Of a stretch of 64,000 nt of DNA, positions 9,204-20,865 are shown in pieces (positions within the stretch are counted from its first letter, which is position 1; every line of letters starts with the position of its first letter). The DNA is from Pseudocitrobacter faecalis (lineage in GTDB: Bacteria > Pseudomonadota > Gammaproteobacteria > Enterobacterales > Enterobacteriaceae). Under the pieces are notes generated by a model. It did no database searches. It saw nothing but the letters and a program-made list of their open reading frames with translations, and was not told the origin of the DNA. The stretch lies in NCBI GenBank assembly GCA_003315335.1, contig QNRL01000014.1, positions 1 to 64,000 of the forward strand, read 5' to 3'. The position numbers were made by a program, and so were the translations under genes.

Positions 9204-10480
9204 CATTCCAGCTGTAAACCAGTTCCTGGCGTTATCGCCCCGTCCTGCGTCACAAACCGCCCCGCCGCTGCTATCAACACATCGTTATAAAACAGCAGCG
9301 GCGTGGTGTCGCGCTGCCACGGCGGGACGCCCAGTTCCTGCCAGATTTTCTTCAGCTTGCGCCCCCCGTTTCGTCCCACTATATGCAGCGTGCCTGGGGC
9401 TTTAAAGCGGATAGAAACAGTTTCATTTTCATAAGGGGGACGGATGTCGCCGCCTGAGGCCAAACGGACACTTCCGACGGGTAAATTCAGGCACTGGATA
9501 ATATCAGGCCAAAGAAACGTTTTATCCCCCGGCGATACAATCGTTTTTACCCACCAAAGTTGTTGCTGGTAGCGACGAATTTCATGATCGCCATGACGCA
9601 GACACGGGGCCGCATCCTCTCGCGCTTCGACAATTTCCTCCCAGATACGCGTCAGCATATCGCGCGATGGCATAGCGGCATGATGCAACGCCAGCCAACG
9701 GCGTATCAGCGCGGCACGCCTAGGGGCACTCATGGCCAGCATCGGCGGCAGATTCAGCGCGCCTTCCGGTGTCACCAGGCGGGTCAGTTCCCCGGCCAGC
9801 AGCTCATCCAGCAGTTGCTCCTGTTCGGCACAAAGCGCCGCGCTGCGGGCAGTGGCTTGCGCAAAATGAGGCCAGCGCTCGCTTAGCACAGGTACAACGC
9901 GCAGACGCAGGAAATTCCGGTCGTAGGCATCGTCCTGATTGCTCTCATCTTCAATCCACGAGAGCTGGTGCGCTTGCGCCCACGCCAGCAGTGAAGCGCG
10001 CGATGCATTCAGCAAAGGGCGAAGCAGAAGCCCCTTCGCAAACGGCATGCGGGCAGGCATGGCGGAAAGCCCCGCCGGGCCGCTTCCGCGCTTGAGCGCC
10101 AACAGGAAGGTTTCACATTGATCGTCCAGATGCTGCGCCGTGACCAACGCCTCACCTGCATGCAACGCCTCACTGAACGCCTGATACCGCGCCTGCCGGG
10201 CCTGCGCTTCAATCCCCAGGCCATCCTGGCCCAGCGTCACGCGCACAACCTGTAACGGGACGTTCCACGCAGTGCATTGCTGCTGGCAATGCGCAACCCA
10301 GGCATCCGCGTGCTGGCTCAGGCCGTGGTGAATATGGATTGCCCGTAGCATGACGGATGGATTTTCCTGCCGCCAGCATACCAGTTGATGCAGCAATACC
10401 GTGGAGTCCAGGCCACCGCTGAAGGCCACCAGAAACTGGCGGTGAGGCTCAAGGGATATAGTAAAAGCAGGCGTCATCAT
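9185..10480 (-). CDS. tilS: tRNA(Ile)-lysidine synthase
   Basis: A 431-residue N-type ATP pyrophosphatase that converts C34 of the CAU-anticodon tRNA-Ile2 to lysidine, switching it from AUG to AUA decoding. The P-loop-like [10 protein letters not shown] motif lies near residue 20. The C-terminal tRNA-recognition domain holds the [12 protein letters not shown] segment. I chose ATG 10480 (431 aa versus 432 in E. coli); a GTG twelve codons upstream and the adjacent ATG 10477 are alternatives, and none has a clear Shine-Dalgarno. The residues before the P-loop differ from E. coli. Confidence 0.94.
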   Translation of the reverse strand: MMTPAFTISLEPHRQFLVAFSGGLDSTVLLHQLVCWRQENPSVMLRAIHIHHGLSQHADAWVAHCQQQCTAWNVPLQVVRVTLGQDGLGIEAQARQARYQAFSEALHAGEALVTAQHLDDQCETFLLALKRGSGPAGLSAMPARMPFAKGLLLRPLLNASRASLLAWAQAHQLSWIEDESNQDDAYDRNFLRLRVVPVLSERWPHFAQATARSAALCAEQEQLLDELLAGELTRLVTPEGALNLPPMLAMSAPRRAALIRRWLALHHAAMPSRDMLTRIWEEIVEAREDAAPCLRHGDHEIRRYQQQLWWVKTIVSPGDKTFLWPDIIQCLNLPVGSVRLASGGDIRPPYENETVSIRFKAPGTLHIVGRNGGRKLKKIWQELGVPPWQRDTTPLLFYNDVLIAAAGRFVTQDGAITPGTGLQLEWKKTGS

Positions 10481-10506
10481 GATGTTGTCATTAGAAGGCC
10501 AGGATT

Positions 10507-10527
10507 GGCCCGGCACGTTACCGGGCC
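10507..10527 (-). repeat. GC-rich inverted repeat between yaeR and tilS
   Basis: GGCCCGG and CCGGGCC flank a seven-base loop, 27 bases before the tilS start. No T-tract follows, so it is not a standard terminator; it could limit yaeR-to-tilS readthrough or folding around the tilS start. Confidence 0.45.
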
Positions 10528-10546
10528 GGGCTCAGGGTTGCAAGCC

Positions 10547-10936
10547 CTACTGCTGATACAGTTCCAGCGGCAGGCCGTCGGGGTCATTAAAAAAGGTAAA
10601 GCGTTTATCCGTAAAGGGATCAACACGAATCGCTTCGCACGTTACGCCGTGCGTCTGCAAATGCGCGACCGCCGCATCAATATCCTCAACGCTGAAGGCC
10701 AGATGACGCAGGCCACAGGCCTCCGGGCGGCTTGGACGCGCGGGCGGGAACGGAAATGAAAACAGCTCAATCACATACTGCCCGTTCAGCGCCAGATCGC
10801 CCTTCCAGGAATCGCGCTCTTCGCGATAAAACTCGCTCTGCAGAGTAAACCCCAGAATGTCGCAGTAGAATGCCTTACTCTTCGCGTAATCGGTCGCAAT
10901 AATGGCAATATGGTGAATCTGTTTTAAACCCAGCAT
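10547..10936 (-). CDS. yaeR: VOC-family metalloprotein YaeR
   Basis: A 129-residue protein of the vicinal-oxygen-chelate (glyoxalase I-like) superfamily, equal in length to E. coli YaeR; the substrate is unknown. Two beta-alpha-beta-beta-beta repeats are suggested. Probable metal ligands are the histidine in IHHIAI (N-terminal), the glutamate of VIELFSF, the histidine of LRHLAFSV and the glutamate of LELYQQ at the C terminus. It is co-directional with ldcC upstream and tilS downstream. Confidence 0.9.
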   Translation of the reverse strand: MLGLKQIHHIAIIATDYAKSKAFYCDILGFTLQSEFYREERDSWKGDLALNGQYVIELFSFPFPPARPSRPEACGLRHLAFSVEDIDAAVAHLQTHGVTCEAIRVDPFTDKRFTFFNDPDGLPLELYQQ

Positions 10937-10981
10937 TCTTATTCTCCTTTATCGTTTTCAGCACGTTACCTGTGCCAGGGC

Positions 10982-13135
10982 TTAATGCGCAACCCCTTCG
11001 CCATTTTTTAAGACTCGAACCCGGTAAACACCGTTCTCATCACGCTTCGCGCCGTGTATATCCGTCTCGAAGCCCGGATAGTGACGTCCAACGGAACATA
11101 GCATCAGCAGGAAATCGAGCACCGAGCGGCTCTCTTCGGTGATCATCTCACCCGGCATCAGCAACGGCACGCCCGGCGGATAAGGCAGGATCATATTGGC
11201 CGAAACGCGCCCCACCACCTCTTCCAGCGCCACCGTTTCAACATCGCCTTTGATCTGACGTTGCCATGCCTGATGCGGCGTCATTTTCATTTCGGGCAGC
11301 ACGTCGAACGCGCGCAGCATCAAGCGCGGCAGATCGTGCTGGCGGATCAGTTTATGGATCCCCTGTGCCAGATCCTGTATGCGCATATTCCGGTAGAAAT
11401 CCGGATCTTCCGCGTAGAGATCCGGCAGCATATTTTTTACCCGCAGATTAAGATCGTAGGCGCGTTTGAACTCCGTCAGCCCGCGTAGCAGGCCCATCGC
11501 ACGGGTTTTATCGATACCGATACTGAAGAGGAATAGCAGATTATAGGGCCCGGTTTTCTCCACTACCACGCCGTGCTCATCGAGATATTTCGCCACCAGC
11601 GCCGCAGGAATACCTTCGTCGCTCATGTTACCCTGCTCATCCATACCCGGCGTCAGGATGGTCACTTTGACCGGGTCGAGGAACATATGGTCACTGTCGG
11701 CGTCGGTAAAACCATGCCAGTCCGCGCCAGGCGAAACTGGCCAGCATTCCGCTTCGTCAATCTCCTCCGGCTGCCAGATGTCAAAGAACCAGCTGTCCGA
11801 CTCTTCACGCAGTCGCTGAACCTCTTTGCGGAAATGCAGCGCACGCTCGACTGAACGGGTAATCAGGCGCTTGCCTGGATTGCCGCGCAGCATCGCCGCC
11901 GCCGTTTCAATCGAGGCGACAATCGGGTAACTCGGCGATGTCGAGGTGTGCATCATAAAAGCTTCGTTGAAGGTATCTTCATCGTAGTCGCCTTTGATGT
12001 GAATAAGCGAAGCCTGTGACAGTGCAGCCAGCATTTTATGCGTCGATTGCGTTTCGAAGAACACTTTCCCCGGTACGCGCTCGCCGCTCATGCCGCTTTT
12101 GCCCTGATAAATCGGGTGGAAGTGAGTATACGGTACCCATGCAGAGTCGAAATGAATTGACGGCACATCCAGCGTTTGCTTGATCCAGTTGGTGTTATAC
12201 AGAAGGCCATCGTAGGTGGAATTGGTGATCACCGCATGCACCGGCCACTGTGCGTTTTTAGTCGCATCAACTTTCTGTTGCAGGCTGTCGCGGGTAAATT
12301 CATGACGAGGGATACCGCCGAGAATACCGAGCGCGTTACGGGTCGGCTTCAGCCACAGCGGCACCACATCGCTCATCATCAGCAAATGCGCGAGCGATTT
12401 ATGGCAGTTACGGTCAATCAACAGCGTACTGCCCGCGGGCGCAGCATACATGCCGACAATTTTGTTCGACGTCGAGGTGCCGTTGGTCACCATGTAGCTC
12501 TGTTCAGCGCCAAAGGTGCGGGCAATATACTCTTCCGCTTCCAGATGCGGGCCGGTGTGATCGAGCAGTGAACCCAGCTCGGTCACGGAAATCGAGACAT
12601 CCGCCTTCAGCGTATTAGCGCCAAAAAAGTCATAGAACAAACAGCCAATCGGGCTTTTTTGATACGCCGTTCCCGCCATATGCCCTGGCGTGCAGAAGGT
12701 GTACTTACCTTCGTTAACATAGGTAAACAACGCTTTGGTGAACGGCGGCGTAATGTTATCCAGATACTCATCCGTGTACTGGCGGATGCGAGTGGCGATA
12801 TCACCAGACTGCCCCAGCGCATATTCAAAGAACCACAGCGCCATCCGCAAATCGTGGACGCTCACGTCCATCGTCGAATGAGTGTTGATGAAGGCGTAAA
12901 GCGGGAGATATTCGTTTAGCTGATTGATCTCGCTACACAGGTCAACGTTGTATTCGTCCCAGTCGAAAATAACGCCACAGATACGCGGGTTATGCTCAAT
13001 AAATTTCAGCAGGTCAGCGCTGTTTTGCGGCCAGATGATTTTGAAGCCCTGCGCGAGTAGCGCGCTTTCCAGCTCCTTGATGGGCTCGTCTTTGTAGTAG
13101 ACGCCGTGCGGCCCCATTATGGCGATTATATTCAT
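10982..13135 (-). CDS. ldcC: constitutive lysine decarboxylase LdcC
   Basis: A 717-residue PLP-dependent decarboxylase converting lysine to cadaverine; E. coli LdcC has 713 residues. An N-terminal response-regulator-like wing domain (about 1-130) precedes the aminotransferase-fold core. The Schiff-base lysine is K367 in STHKMLAA. No CadB-like antiporter is adjacent, which fits the constitutive paralogue rather than the acid-inducible CadA. AGGAGG lies just upstream of ATG 13135. A strong terminator separates it from accA upstream, so it has its own promoter or relies on readthrough. Confidence 0.93.
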   Translation of the reverse strand: MNIIAIMGPHGVYYKDEPIKELESALLAQGFKIIWPQNSADLLKFIEHNPRICGVIFDWDEYNVDLCSEINQLNEYLPLYAFINTHSTMDVSVHDLRMALWFFEYALGQSGDIATRIRQYTDEYLDNITPPFTKALFTYVNEGKYTFCTPGHMAGTAYQKSPIGCLFYDFFGANTLKADVSISVTELGSLLDHTGPHLEAEEYIARTFGAEQSYMVTNGTSTSNKIVGMYAAPAGSTLLIDRNCHKSLAHLLMMSDVVPLWLKPTRNALGILGGIPRHEFTRDSLQQKVDATKNAQWPVHAVITNSTYDGLLYNTNWIKQTLDVPSIHFDSAWVPYTHFHPIYQGKSGMSGERVPGKVFFETQSTHKMLAALSQASLIHIKGDYDEDTFNEAFMMHTSTSPSYPIVASIETAAAMLRGNPGKRLITRSVERALHFRKEVQRLREESDSWFFDIWQPEEIDEAECWPVSPGADWHGFTDADSDHMFLDPVKVTILTPGMDEQGNMSDEGIPAALVAKYLDEHGVVVEKTGPYNLLFLFSIGIDKTRAMGLLRGLTEFKRAYDLNLRVKNMLPDLYAEDPDFYRNMRIQDLAQGIHKLIRQHDLPRLMLRAFDVLPEMKMTPHQAWQRQIKGDVETVALEEVVGRVSANMILPYPPGVPLLMPGEMITEESRSVLDFLLMLCSVGRHYPGFETDIHGAKRDENGVYRVRVLKNGEGVAH

Positions 13136-13185
13136 GCGCTCCTCCTGGAAATGTTAGCTAATGATAGCCCAGCTGAATCGCAGAT

Positions 13186-13218
13186 AAAAAAAAGGGTCAC
13201 GCAATGTGACCCTTTTTA
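13186..13218 (-). terminator. terminator after accA
   Basis: A perfect 11-bp stem (AAAAGGGTCAC / GTGACCCTTTT) with a five-base loop, followed on the minus strand by a T run. It ends the dnaE-accA transcription unit. Confidence 0.95.
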
Positions 13219-13237
13219 GCAAATATCTTAAGAACGC

Positions 13238-14197
13238 TTACGCGTAGCCGTAACTCATCAGACGCTGATAGCGACGATTTTTAAGGTCATCGGTACTCAG
13301 CACATCGAGATCGGCCAGGTCTTCCAGCAGTTGTGCTTTCAGCGATGCCGCCATTGCTTCCGGGTTACGGTGGGCGCCACCCAGCGGTTCTGGAATGATA
13401 GAGTCAATCAGCTTCAGCTCTTTCAGACGCGGAGCAATGATGCCCATCGCTTCTGCGGCCAGCGGAGCTTTATCCGCGCTTTTCCACAGAATAGACGCAC
13501 AGCCTTCCGGCGAAATAACCGAATAGGTGCTGTACTGGAGCATATTCACTTTATCACCCACGCCAATCGCCAGCGCGCCGCCGGAGCCACCTTCACCGAT
13601 AACGGTACAGATAACCGGCACGCTCAGACGTGACATTTCACGCAGGTTGCGAGCAATTGCTTCAGACTGACCACGCTCTTCCGCACCCACGCCCGGGTAG
13701 GCCCCCGGAGTGTCGATGAAAGTGATGACAGGCATTTTGAAGCGCTCAGCCATCTCCATCAGACGCAGGGCTTTACGGTAACCTTCTGGTGCTGGCATAC
13801 CGAAGTTGCGACGGATTTTCTCTTTGGTTTCACGGCCTTTCTGATGACCAATGATCATCACCGGACGTCCATCCAGACGCGCGATCCCACCCACGATAGC
13901 TTTATCGTCAGCATAAGCGCGGTCGCCGGCCAGTTCGTCAAATTCATCAAACGCCAGGCGGACATAATCCAGGGTGTACGGGCGCTGCGGATGGCGCGCC
14001 AGTTGGGCTACCTGCCATGCGCCGAGATCGGCAAAGATTTTGCGCGTCAGCTCTACGCTTTTTTCGCGCAGACGATGCACTTCCTCGTCGATGTTAATAT
14101 CCAGTTTCTCATCCTGACGGCTAACCGCAGTCAGAGAATCGATTTTCGCTTCCAGCTCTGCGATCGGCTGTTCAAAATCAAGGAAATTCAGACTCAT
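13238..14197 (-). CDS. accA: acetyl-CoA carboxylase carboxyltransferase subunit alpha
   Basis: A 319-residue subunit that pairs with AccD to transfer the carboxyl group from biotinylated AccB to acetyl-CoA, giving malonyl-CoA, the first committed step of fatty acid synthesis. The crotonase-like core shows [18 protein letters not shown] and the glycine-rich [12 protein letters not shown] segment. Length equals E. coli AccA. It lies 12 bases after dnaE, so it is expressed with it. Confidence 0.97.
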   Translation of the reverse strand: MSLNFLDFEQPIAELEAKIDSLTAVSRQDEKLDINIDEEVHRLREKSVELTRKIFADLGAWQVAQLARHPQRPYTLDYVRLAFDEFDELAGDRAYADDKAIVGGIARLDGRPVMIIGHQKGRETKEKIRRNFGMPAPEGYRKALRLMEMAERFKMPVITFIDTPGAYPGVGAEERGQSEAIARNLREMSRLSVPVICTVIGEGGSGGALAIGVGDKVNMLQYSTYSVISPEGCASILWKSADKAPLAAEAMGIIAPRLKELKLIDSIIPEPLGGAHRNPEAMAASLKAQLLEDLADLDVLSTDDLKNRRYQRLMSYGYA

Positions 14198-14209
14198 AGT
14201 ATTCCTGTA

Positions 14210-17200
14210 TTAGTCAAACTCCAGTTCCACCTGCTCCGAACCAATAAGGCCACGCAGATCGTTGAGTAAACGATCGCTCGGAGAGACACGCCACGTTGCG
14301 CCGAAACGCAATCGCGCACGTGCATCCGCCCTCTGATAGTAGAGATGTACTGGAATTGTCCCAGAGCGGTGGGGTTCCAGAGACTGACGGAGTCGGTTTA
14401 AAAGCTGGTCATCAATTTGCCTGTCCGTCAGCGAGATAGCAAGCCCGCGAGCATATTTTTCCCGGGCTTCGTCAATATCCATAACTTCGCGGGCCATCAT
14501 TTTAAGCCCGCCGCTGAAGTCATCAAAGCTGACCTGTCCGCTGACGATAAGTATGCGGTCTTTTTCCAGCAAATGCTGGTATTTATCCAGCGCCTCGGTA
14601 AACAACATCACTTCGAGACGTCCGGAACGGTCATCCAGCGTGCAGATGCCGATACGATTGCCGCGCTTGGTGACCATTACCCGCGCGGCAATGACGAGCC
14701 CCGCAGCCGTGGTCACTTTACCACGTTCTGTCGGATGCATGTCTTTTAGCCTGTAGCCTCCGACATAGCGCTCAATTTCTTTTAAATACTGGTTTATCGG
14801 GTGCCCCGTCAGGTACAGACCCAACGTTTCCCGTTCACCATCCAGCACCACCTGTTCCGGCCACGGCAGGCAGTTGGCGTAGGATTGTTCAATCTGTTCC
14901 GGCTCTTCCGCCAGCACGCCAAACATATCGGCCTGCCCGATGGCTTCCGCTTTCGCGTGTTGATCCGCGGCTTTCAGCGCATCGCCAAGCGAGTTCATCA
15001 ACGCCGCACGGTGCGGGCCAAGCCGGTCGAACGCGCCGGACATGATCAGTTTTTCCAGCACGCGACGATTCAGTTTTTTAGTATCTGTACGCGCGCACAG
15101 GTCGAACAGTTCGCGGAAATAGCCGCCGTTGTTACGCGCCTCGATGATAGCCTCAATCGGCCCTTCACCCACGCCTTTAATCGCGCCGATACCATACACG
15201 ATTTCCCCGTCATCATTAACGTGGAAATGATATAAACCGGAGTTAATATCAGGCGGCAGGATTTTTAGCCCCATTCGCCAGCACTCATCCACCAGCCCGA
15301 CCACCTTCTCGGTGTTGTCCATATCCGCGGTCATTACCGCTGCCATAAACTCTGCCGGATAGTGCGCTTTTAGCCAAAGCGTTTGGTAGGAGACCAGCGC
15401 ATAGGCGGCGGAGTGCGATTTGTTAAACCCGTAACCGGCGAATTTCTCCACCAGGTCAAAGATTTTCATCGCCAGTTCGCCATCAACACCGCGTTTTTTC
15501 GCACCTTCCTCGAACGCGCCGCGCTGCTTGGCCATCTCTTCGGGCTTTTTCTTACCCATCGCACGACGCAACATATCCGCGCCGCCGAGGGTATAGCCGG
15601 ACAGCTCCTGGGCAATCTGCATCACCTGTTCCTGGTACAGGATAATGCCGTAGGTCGGCTCCAGTACCGGTTTCAGGCATTCGTGCTGCCACTGAACGTC
15701 CGGATAGGAAATTTCTTCGCGACCGTGCTTACGGTCGATAAAGTTATCTACCATCCCGGATTGCAACGGGCCCGGACGGAACAGGGCCACGAGAGCAATC
15801 ATATCTTCGAAGCAGTCAGGTTGCAGACGTTTAATCAGGTCTTTCATGCCGCGCGATTCAAGCTGGAATACCGCTGTGGTTTCCGAGCGTTGCAGCATGT
15901 CGAAGCTTTTTTTGTCATCCAGCGGGATGGCGGCGATATCCAGCGGCGGCTCGCCATTTTTCTCGCGGCGGGCGTTGATCATCTCCAGCGCCCAGTTGAT
16001 GATGGTCAGGGTTCGCAACCCCAGGAAGTCAAACTTCACCAGCCCCGCATATTCGACGTCACTTTTATCAAACTGGGTTACCGGGTGCTGACCCGCTTCA
16101 TCACAGTAAAGTGGCGCAAAATCGGTGATTTTTGTCGGCGAGATCACCACACCACCGGCGTGCTTACCGGCGTTTCGGGTAACACCTTCCAGCTTGCGCG
16201 CCATGTCGATCAGCGCTCTGACCTCCTCATCCGCTTCGTAGATTTCCGGCAGTTGAGGTTCCGCTTCGAAGGCTTTCGCCAGCGTCATCCCGGGATCGGG
16301 CGGCACCAGTTTTGAAATGCGATCGACGAAGCCGTAGGGATGACCAAGCACGCGACCTACGTCGCGAATAACCGCTTTTGCCGCCATCGTACCGAAGGTG
16401 ATGATCTGCGATACCGCGTCACGACCGTACATCTCCGCTACGTGATCGATAACCCGATCGCGTTTCTCCATACAGAAGTCAACGTCGAAGTCAGGCATTG
16501 AGACACGTTCCGGGTTAAGGAAACGTTCGAACAGCAGGTCAAATTCCAGCGGGTCGAGGTCGGTAATTTTCAGCGCGTACGCCACCAGAGAACCCGCACC
16601 GGAACCACGCCCTGGCCCAACCGGCACACCGTTATCTTTTGACCACTGGATAAATTCCATTACGATCAAGAAGTAACCGGGGAAGCCCATCTGGTTAATA
16701 ACTTTGAGTTCCGTTTCCAGACGCTCGTCATACGGAGGCCGACGCTTTTTACGCTCTTCTTCATCCGGAAACAGAAACGCCAGACGCTCTTCCAGGCCTT
16801 CATGTGATTTAGCGATCAGGAAGTCTTCGGTGCTCATATTCCCGGTCGGGAATTGCGGCAGGAAGTATTCACCCAGACGTACCGTGACGTTACAACGTTT
16901 AGCTATTTCGACGGTATTTTCGAGCGCTTCCGGGATGTCGGCAAACAGCTCGCACATCTCCTCTTCGCTGCGCATATACTGCTGCGGCGAATAATTGCGC
17001 GGACGTTTCGGATCATCAAGCGTAAAGCCATCGTGGATGGCAACGCGAATTTCGTGGGCGTCAAAGTCACCGCTTTCCAGGAAACGGACATCATTGGTTG
17101 CAACGACTGGCAGACCGCGTGCTTCCGCCAGCGCAACGGCAGCATGCAAATAAGGTTCTTCATCCGGCCGACCGGTACGAATAAGTTCGAGGAAGTAGCA

Positions 17201-17692
17201 GTTCGGAAAGTGTTCTTCATAGAATGAAACACACTCTTCCACCAGTTGCGTATTGCCACGCAGCAGGCAGCGCCCGACGTCGCCCATGCGACCACCGGAG
17301 AGCAGGATCAGCCCCTCTTTCAGTTCGACTAACCAGTCGCGATCGATCCACGGGCCAGCAGCGCCATAGCCACGCTGATAGGCGCGCGATATCAGCAGCG
17401 TCAGGTTCTGGTAGCCCGTATTATTGGCGGCCAGCACGGTGAGCTGCGTCAGTTCATCGCCAAGCAGATCGCACTGCACATGGAAATCGGCACCGACGAT
17501 CGGTTTGATCCCCGCACCATGGCCTGCACCATAAAACTTCACCAGACCACAGAGGTTGGTGAAATCGGTGATCGCCAGTGCCGGCTGGCCTAACGCCGCC
17601 GCCTTTTTCACCAGCGGCGCCGTTTTCGCCAGGCCATCGATCATGGAGTAGTCACTGTGCACCCGAAGGTGTACGAAACGTGGTTCAGCCAT
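14210..17692 (-). CDS. dnaE: DNA polymerase III alpha subunit
   Basis: The 1160-residue replicative polymerase subunit. The order is: N-terminal PHP domain ([13 protein letters not shown], residues ~6-18), palm with the catalytic aspartates in [14 protein letters not shown] (about 400-410) and the third in [10 protein letters not shown] (near 555), thumb and fingers, then helix-hairpin-helix, OB fold and a C-terminal tau-binding region. The internal clamp-binding motif QADMFGVL lies near residue 920. Length equals E. coli DnaE. It lies between rnhB and accA in the leftward cluster. Confidence 0.98.
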   Translation of the reverse strand: MAEPRFVHLRVHSDYSMIDGLAKTAPLVKKAAALGQPALAITDFTNLCGLVKFYGAGHGAGIKPIVGADFHVQCDLLGDELTQLTVLAANNTGYQNLTLLISRAYQRGYGAAGPWIDRDWLVELKEGLILLSGGRMGDVGRCLLRGNTQLVEECVSFYEEHFPNCYFLELIRTGRPDEEPYLHAAVALAEARGLPVVATNDVRFLESGDFDAHEIRVAIHDGFTLDDPKRPRNYSPQQYMRSEEEMCELFADIPEALENTVEIAKRCNVTVRLGEYFLPQFPTGNMSTEDFLIAKSHEGLEERLAFLFPDEEERKKRRPPYDERLETELKVINQMGFPGYFLIVMEFIQWSKDNGVPVGPGRGSGAGSLVAYALKITDLDPLEFDLLFERFLNPERVSMPDFDVDFCMEKRDRVIDHVAEMYGRDAVSQIITFGTMAAKAVIRDVGRVLGHPYGFVDRISKLVPPDPGMTLAKAFEAEPQLPEIYEADEEVRALIDMARKLEGVTRNAGKHAGGVVISPTKITDFAPLYCDEAGQHPVTQFDKSDVEYAGLVKFDFLGLRTLTIINWALEMINARREKNGEPPLDIAAIPLDDKKSFDMLQRSETTAVFQLESRGMKDLIKRLQPDCFEDMIALVALFRPGPLQSGMVDNFIDRKHGREEISYPDVQWQHECLKPVLEPTYGIILYQEQVMQIAQELSGYTLGGADMLRRAMGKKKPEEMAKQRGAFEEGAKKRGVDGELAMKIFDLVEKFAGYGFNKSHSAAYALVSYQTLWLKAHYPAEFMAAVMTADMDNTEKVVGLVDECWRMGLKILPPDINSGLYHFHVNDDGEIVYGIGAIKGVGEGPIEAIIEARNNGGYFRELFDLCARTDTKKLNRRVLEKLIMSGAFDRLGPHRAALMNSLGDALKAADQHAKAEAIGQADMFGVLAEEPEQIEQSYANCLPWPEQVVLDGERETLGLYLTGHPINQYLKEIERYVGGYRLKDMHPTERGKVTTAAGLVIAARVMVTKRGNRIGICTLDDRSGRLEVMLFTEALDKYQHLLEKDRILIVSGQVSFDDFSGGLKMMAREVMDIDEAREKYARGLAISLTDRQIDDQLLNRLRQSLEPHRSGTIPVHLYYQRADARARLRFGATWRVSPSDRLLNDLRGLIGSEQVELEFD

Positions 17693-17731
17693 TGTTAGAT
17701 CCCGCGTTGCTTACTGAGGGCGTAGATAGAT

Positions 17732-18328
17732 TCAGGATACCAGACCCAGCGCCCGTTTGACCGGGCCAAAACTGCGTCGGTGGTGCTCGGTGGCACCGTG
17801 TTCTGCCAGCTTTTCCAGATGGAAAGCGGTTGGGTAGCCTTTATGCTGGGCAAAGCCGTACTGCGGAAATATACCATCAAGGGCAGCCATTTCGGCGTCG
17901 CGCGTCACTTTCGCGATGATAGACGCGGCGCTAATTTCCGCCACGCGGCTGTCCCCCTTCACCACCGCCATTGAGGGCATCGGTAATGCAGGGCAACGGT
18001 TACCATCTATCAGCACATATTCCGGCGCGATGCTCAAGCCCGCAACGGCGCGCTGCATCGCCAGCATCGTGGCATGCAAAATGTTCAGTTCGTCGATTTC
18101 ATGGGGTTCTGCGCGCCCCAGACTCCAGCAGAGCGCTTTCTCTTTGATTTCATCAAACAGCGCCAGTCGGCGCTTTTCGCTCAGCTTTTTGGAATCATTC
18201 AGCCCTACAATCGGGCGAGCGGGATCGAGGATCACCGCCGCAGTCACCACAGCGCCGACCAACGGGCCACGGCCAACTTCATCCACACCAGCCACTAAGT
18301 GGGTGTGCGGATACACAAATTCAATCAT
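17732..18328 (-). CDS. rnhB: ribonuclease HII
   Basis: A 198-residue nuclease that cuts at single ribonucleotides in DNA, starting ribonucleotide excision repair. The acidic active-site segment [12 protein letters not shown] lies near residues 14-25; further conserved acids are in LIDGNRCP and the [12 protein letters not shown] segment. The ATG overlaps the lpxB stop as ATGA. It lies 38 bases before dnaE. Confidence 0.97.
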   Translation of the reverse strand: MIEFVYPHTHLVAGVDEVGRGPLVGAVVTAAVILDPARPIVGLNDSKKLSEKRRLALFDEIKEKALCWSLGRAEPHEIDELNILHATMLAMQRAVAGLSIAPEYVLIDGNRCPALPMPSMAVVKGDSRVAEISAASIIAKVTRDAEMAALDGIFPQYGFAQHKGYPTAFHLEKLAEHGATEHHRRSFGPVKRALGLVS

Positions 18329-19473
18329 CGTGCTAACTCCAGAACCGCGTCAGCTGCCTGCTCATCGGCATTACAGCGGATTTGCATATGCAGTTCGCGG
18401 AAAGTGTCGTGCATCGCGTGGCTGGTTTTACCATTCGCCAATAGCGGCAACAACGCATCGGCAAGCGCTTGCGGTTGGCATTCATCCTGCAACAGCTCTT
18501 TGACCAGTTCGCGTCCGGCGAGCAGGTTAGGCAGCGAGACATAATCAGTCTTAACCAATCTTTCCGCGAGCCAGAAGGTGAACGGTTTCATGCGATAACC
18601 CACCACCATCGGGCACTTTGCCAACATGCATTCCAGTGCCGCCGTGCCTGAGGCCAGCAGTGCCGCATCGCTGGCAACCATCGCTTCACGCCCCATGCCA
18701 TCCAGCAGGTGAACGTGCAGATCCGGCGCAACCTCGGCTTTAATACGTTCGAACTGTTCACGGCGTTTGGCATTCACCAGCGGGACCACCACTTCCAGAT
18801 CCGGATAGTGATGACGCAGAATTTGCGCCGTTTTCAGAAAATCAGCGCTGAGCATTTCCACTTCCGCGCCACGACTGCCCGGCAGCAGGGCCAGGCAGTG
18901 CGCATCATGTGGAATACCCAGCACATCCCGCGCCGCGTTTTTATCGGGATCCAGCGGCATGGCGTCGGCCATGGTGTGGCCAATAAAGCGGCAGGGAACA
19001 TTAAATTTGTCGTAAAACGCTTTTTCGAAAGGCAGAAATGCGAGCACCAGATCGGTGGCTCTGCCTATTTTGAAAACGCGTTTCTGTCGCCAGGCCCAGA
19101 CGGACGGGCTGACATAGTGAATGGTTTTAATGCCCTGCTTCTTCAGGTTACCCTCAAGAGTGATGTTGAAATCTGGGGCATCAATGCCGACGAAAACATC
19201 GGGTTGCAGATCAGTAAAACGCTTTGTGAGATCGGCTCGAATATGTAACAGACGACGCAAACGTCCGAGGACTTCGACAATCCCCATCACCGCCAGCTCT
19301 TCCATTTCATACCAGGCTTCACAGCCTTCTGCCTGCATACGCGGGCCGGCAACGCCGACAAACCGCGCATTGGGAACCCGCGCCTTGAGGGCACGGATCA
19401 GGCCAGCGCCAAGAATATCGCCGGAAGTTTCTCCGGCGACCAGGGCAATCGTTAATGGACGCTGCTCAGTCAT
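18325..19473 (-). CDS. lpxB: lipid A disaccharide synthase
   Basis: A 382-residue GT19 glycosyltransferase that joins UDP-2,3-diacylglucosamine and lipid X to form the tetraacyl disaccharide 1-phosphate on the cytoplasmic side of the inner membrane. It starts with VAGETSGD, the family N-terminal motif; the GIDAPDFN and [10 protein letters not shown] segments lie in the two Rossmann-like halves. Length equals E. coli LpxB. The start overlaps the lpxA stop by one base (TAATG). Confidence 0.97.
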   Translation of the reverse strand: MTEQRPLTIALVAGETSGDILGAGLIRALKARVPNARFVGVAGPRMQAEGCEAWYEMEELAVMGIVEVLGRLRRLLHIRADLTKRFTDLQPDVFVGIDAPDFNITLEGNLKKQGIKTIHYVSPSVWAWRQKRVFKIGRATDLVLAFLPFEKAFYDKFNVPCRFIGHTMADAMPLDPDKNAARDVLGIPHDAHCLALLPGSRGAEVEMLSADFLKTAQILRHHYPDLEVVVPLVNAKRREQFERIKAEVAPDLHVHLLDGMGREAMVASDAALLASGTAALECMLAKCPMVVGYRMKPFTFWLAERLVKTDYVSLPNLLAGRELVKELLQDECQPQALADALLPLLANGKTSHAMHDTFRELHMQIRCNADEQAADAVLELAR

Positions 19474-20261
19474 TAACGAATCAAACCGCGAGTTGAACGC
19501 GCGAAGAATTCCGTAAACGCTTTAACTTCCGGATACTGCTCAGCCAGTTCAGCGATTTCTACTTTCGCTTCATCCAGCGTTTTACCGTTACGGTACAAGG
19601 CCTTGTACGCATTACGGATAGCAGTAATCGCTTCACGGCTAAAGCCGCGACGTTTCAGACCTTCGATGTTCACCCCAAACGGCGTGGCATGGTTGCCCTG
19701 CGCGATCACGAACGGTGGAACGTCCTGTGCAACACCGGAACAACCGCCAACCATCACGTGTGCACCAATAATGCAGAACTGATGGACTGCAGTCATACCG
19801 CCGATAATCACATAGTCGTCGAGCGTCACGTGGCCTGCCAACGTGGCGTTGTTGGCAAGGATACAGCGATCGCCAAGCTGGCAATCATGCGCGACGTGCG
19901 CGTTGATCATCAGCAGGTTATCGCTACCCACCTTCGTCAATCCACCGCCCTGTACTGTGCCACGATGAATGGTGACGCTTTCGCGGATGCGGTTGCGATC
20001 GCCAATCTCCACGCGAGTCGGTTCCCCAGCGTATTTCAGATCCTGGTTCACTTCACCGATGGAGGCGAACTGATAAATCTCGTTATCACGGCCAATTTTG
20101 GTAATGCCGTTAACAACAACGTGAGACTTCAGTACGGTACCTTCGCCGATTTCGACGTTGGACCCCACAATACAAAACGGGCCAATGTGAACGTTAGCAC
20201 CGATTACGGCACCGTCTTCAACAATGGCGGTAGGATGGATAAAGGCGGTTTTATCAATCAC
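19473..20261 (-). CDS. lpxA: UDP-N-acetylglucosamine acyltransferase
   Basis: A 262-residue trimeric left-handed beta-helix enzyme; it performs the first acyl transfer of lipid A synthesis, using R-3-hydroxymyristoyl-ACP. Hexapeptide repeats run through about residue 190, followed by a helical C terminus. The catalytic base is H125 in [10 protein letters not shown]. Length equals E. coli LpxA. It starts three bases after fabZ and overlaps lpxB. Confidence 0.98.
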   Translation of the reverse strand: MIDKTAFIHPTAIVEDGAVIGANVHIGPFCIVGSNVEIGEGTVLKSHVVVNGITKIGRDNEIYQFASIGEVNQDLKYAGEPTRVEIGDRNRIRESVTIHRGTVQGGGLTKVGSDNLLMINAHVAHDCQLGDRCILANNATLAGHVTLDDYVIIGGMTAVHQFCIIGAHVMVGGCSGVAQDVPPFVIAQGNHATPFGVNIEGLKRRGFSREAITAIRNAYKALYRNGKTLDEAKVEIAELAEQYPEVKAFTEFFARSTRGLIR

Positions 20262-20264
20262 GGA

Positions 20265-20720
20265 TCAGGCCTCCCGGCTACGCGCACACATCATAGTCGC
20301 TTCGCAAACAACCTTGCCGTCAACCAGCGCAACGCCTTTAAAGCGAGTCAGGCCGCGACGGGTTTTCTCGAAGGTGACTTCCATAATCATCTGATCGCCA
20401 GGCACAACCGGGCGCTTGAAGCGCGCTTCGTCGATACCTGCGAAGTAGTAAAGTTCGCCTGGTTCCAGTTTACCCACGCTTTTGAACGCCAGAATACCGG
20501 TCGCCTGCGCCATCGCTTCCAGAATCAGCACGCCAGGTAAAATCGGCTTACCAGGGAAGTGCCCCTGGAAAAACGGCTCATTTACGGAAATGTTTTTCAC
20601 TGCGCGCAGAAAACGACCTTCTTCAAAATCCAGCACGCGATCAACCAGTAAGAACGGGTAACGGTGCGGCAGAAGCTCTAAAATCTCTTCAATGTGCAGA
20701 GTATGAGTGTCGGTAGTCAA
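20265..20720 (-). CDS. fabZ: 3-hydroxyacyl-ACP dehydratase FabZ
   Basis: A 151-residue hot-dog-fold dehydratase of fatty acid elongation; it competes with LpxA for 3-hydroxymyristoyl-ACP. The catalytic pair is H54 (FFQGHFPG) and E68 (LILEAMAQ). The start codon is TTG at 20720, as in E. coli; translation from there gives the full conserved N terminus. A 145-base gap with a hairpin separates it from lpxD. Confidence 0.97.
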   Translation of the reverse strand: MTTDTHTLHIEEILELLPHRYPFLLVDRVLDFEEGRFLRAVKNISVNEPFFQGHFPGKPILPGVLILEAMAQATGILAFKSVGKLEPGELYYFAGIDEARFKRPVVPGDQMIMEVTFEKTRRGLTRFKGVALVDGKVVCEATMMCARSREA

Positions 20721-20762
20721 AATACTCTTCCTGTCAAAATATACTGAATGGCAATAATAACA

Positions 20763-20796
20763 CGGCCTGCCGGATTTTCAGAAAGCCGACAGGCCG
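20763..20796 (-). repeat. hairpin in the lpxD-fabZ gap
   Basis: CGGCCTG and CAGGCCG form the outer stem, with a further CGG/CCG pairing inside. There is no T tract, so it is more likely an mRNA processing or stability structure than a terminator. Confidence 0.45.
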
Positions 20797-20865
20797 ATAA
20801 ATGTCGCTCCGTCATCACAGGGCTTAGCCCAATAAATTCGGCGACAATCCAATGTGGGTGACTGT

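Noticed and set aside
15383-16315. 310-codon open frame on the plus strand inside dnaE
   Set aside because: Antisense shadow of dnaE, with no start signal and shadow-like composition.
19689-20540. 283-codon open frame on the plus strand across lpxA/fabZ
   Set aside because: Antisense to two essential, well-conserved genes; no ribosome site.
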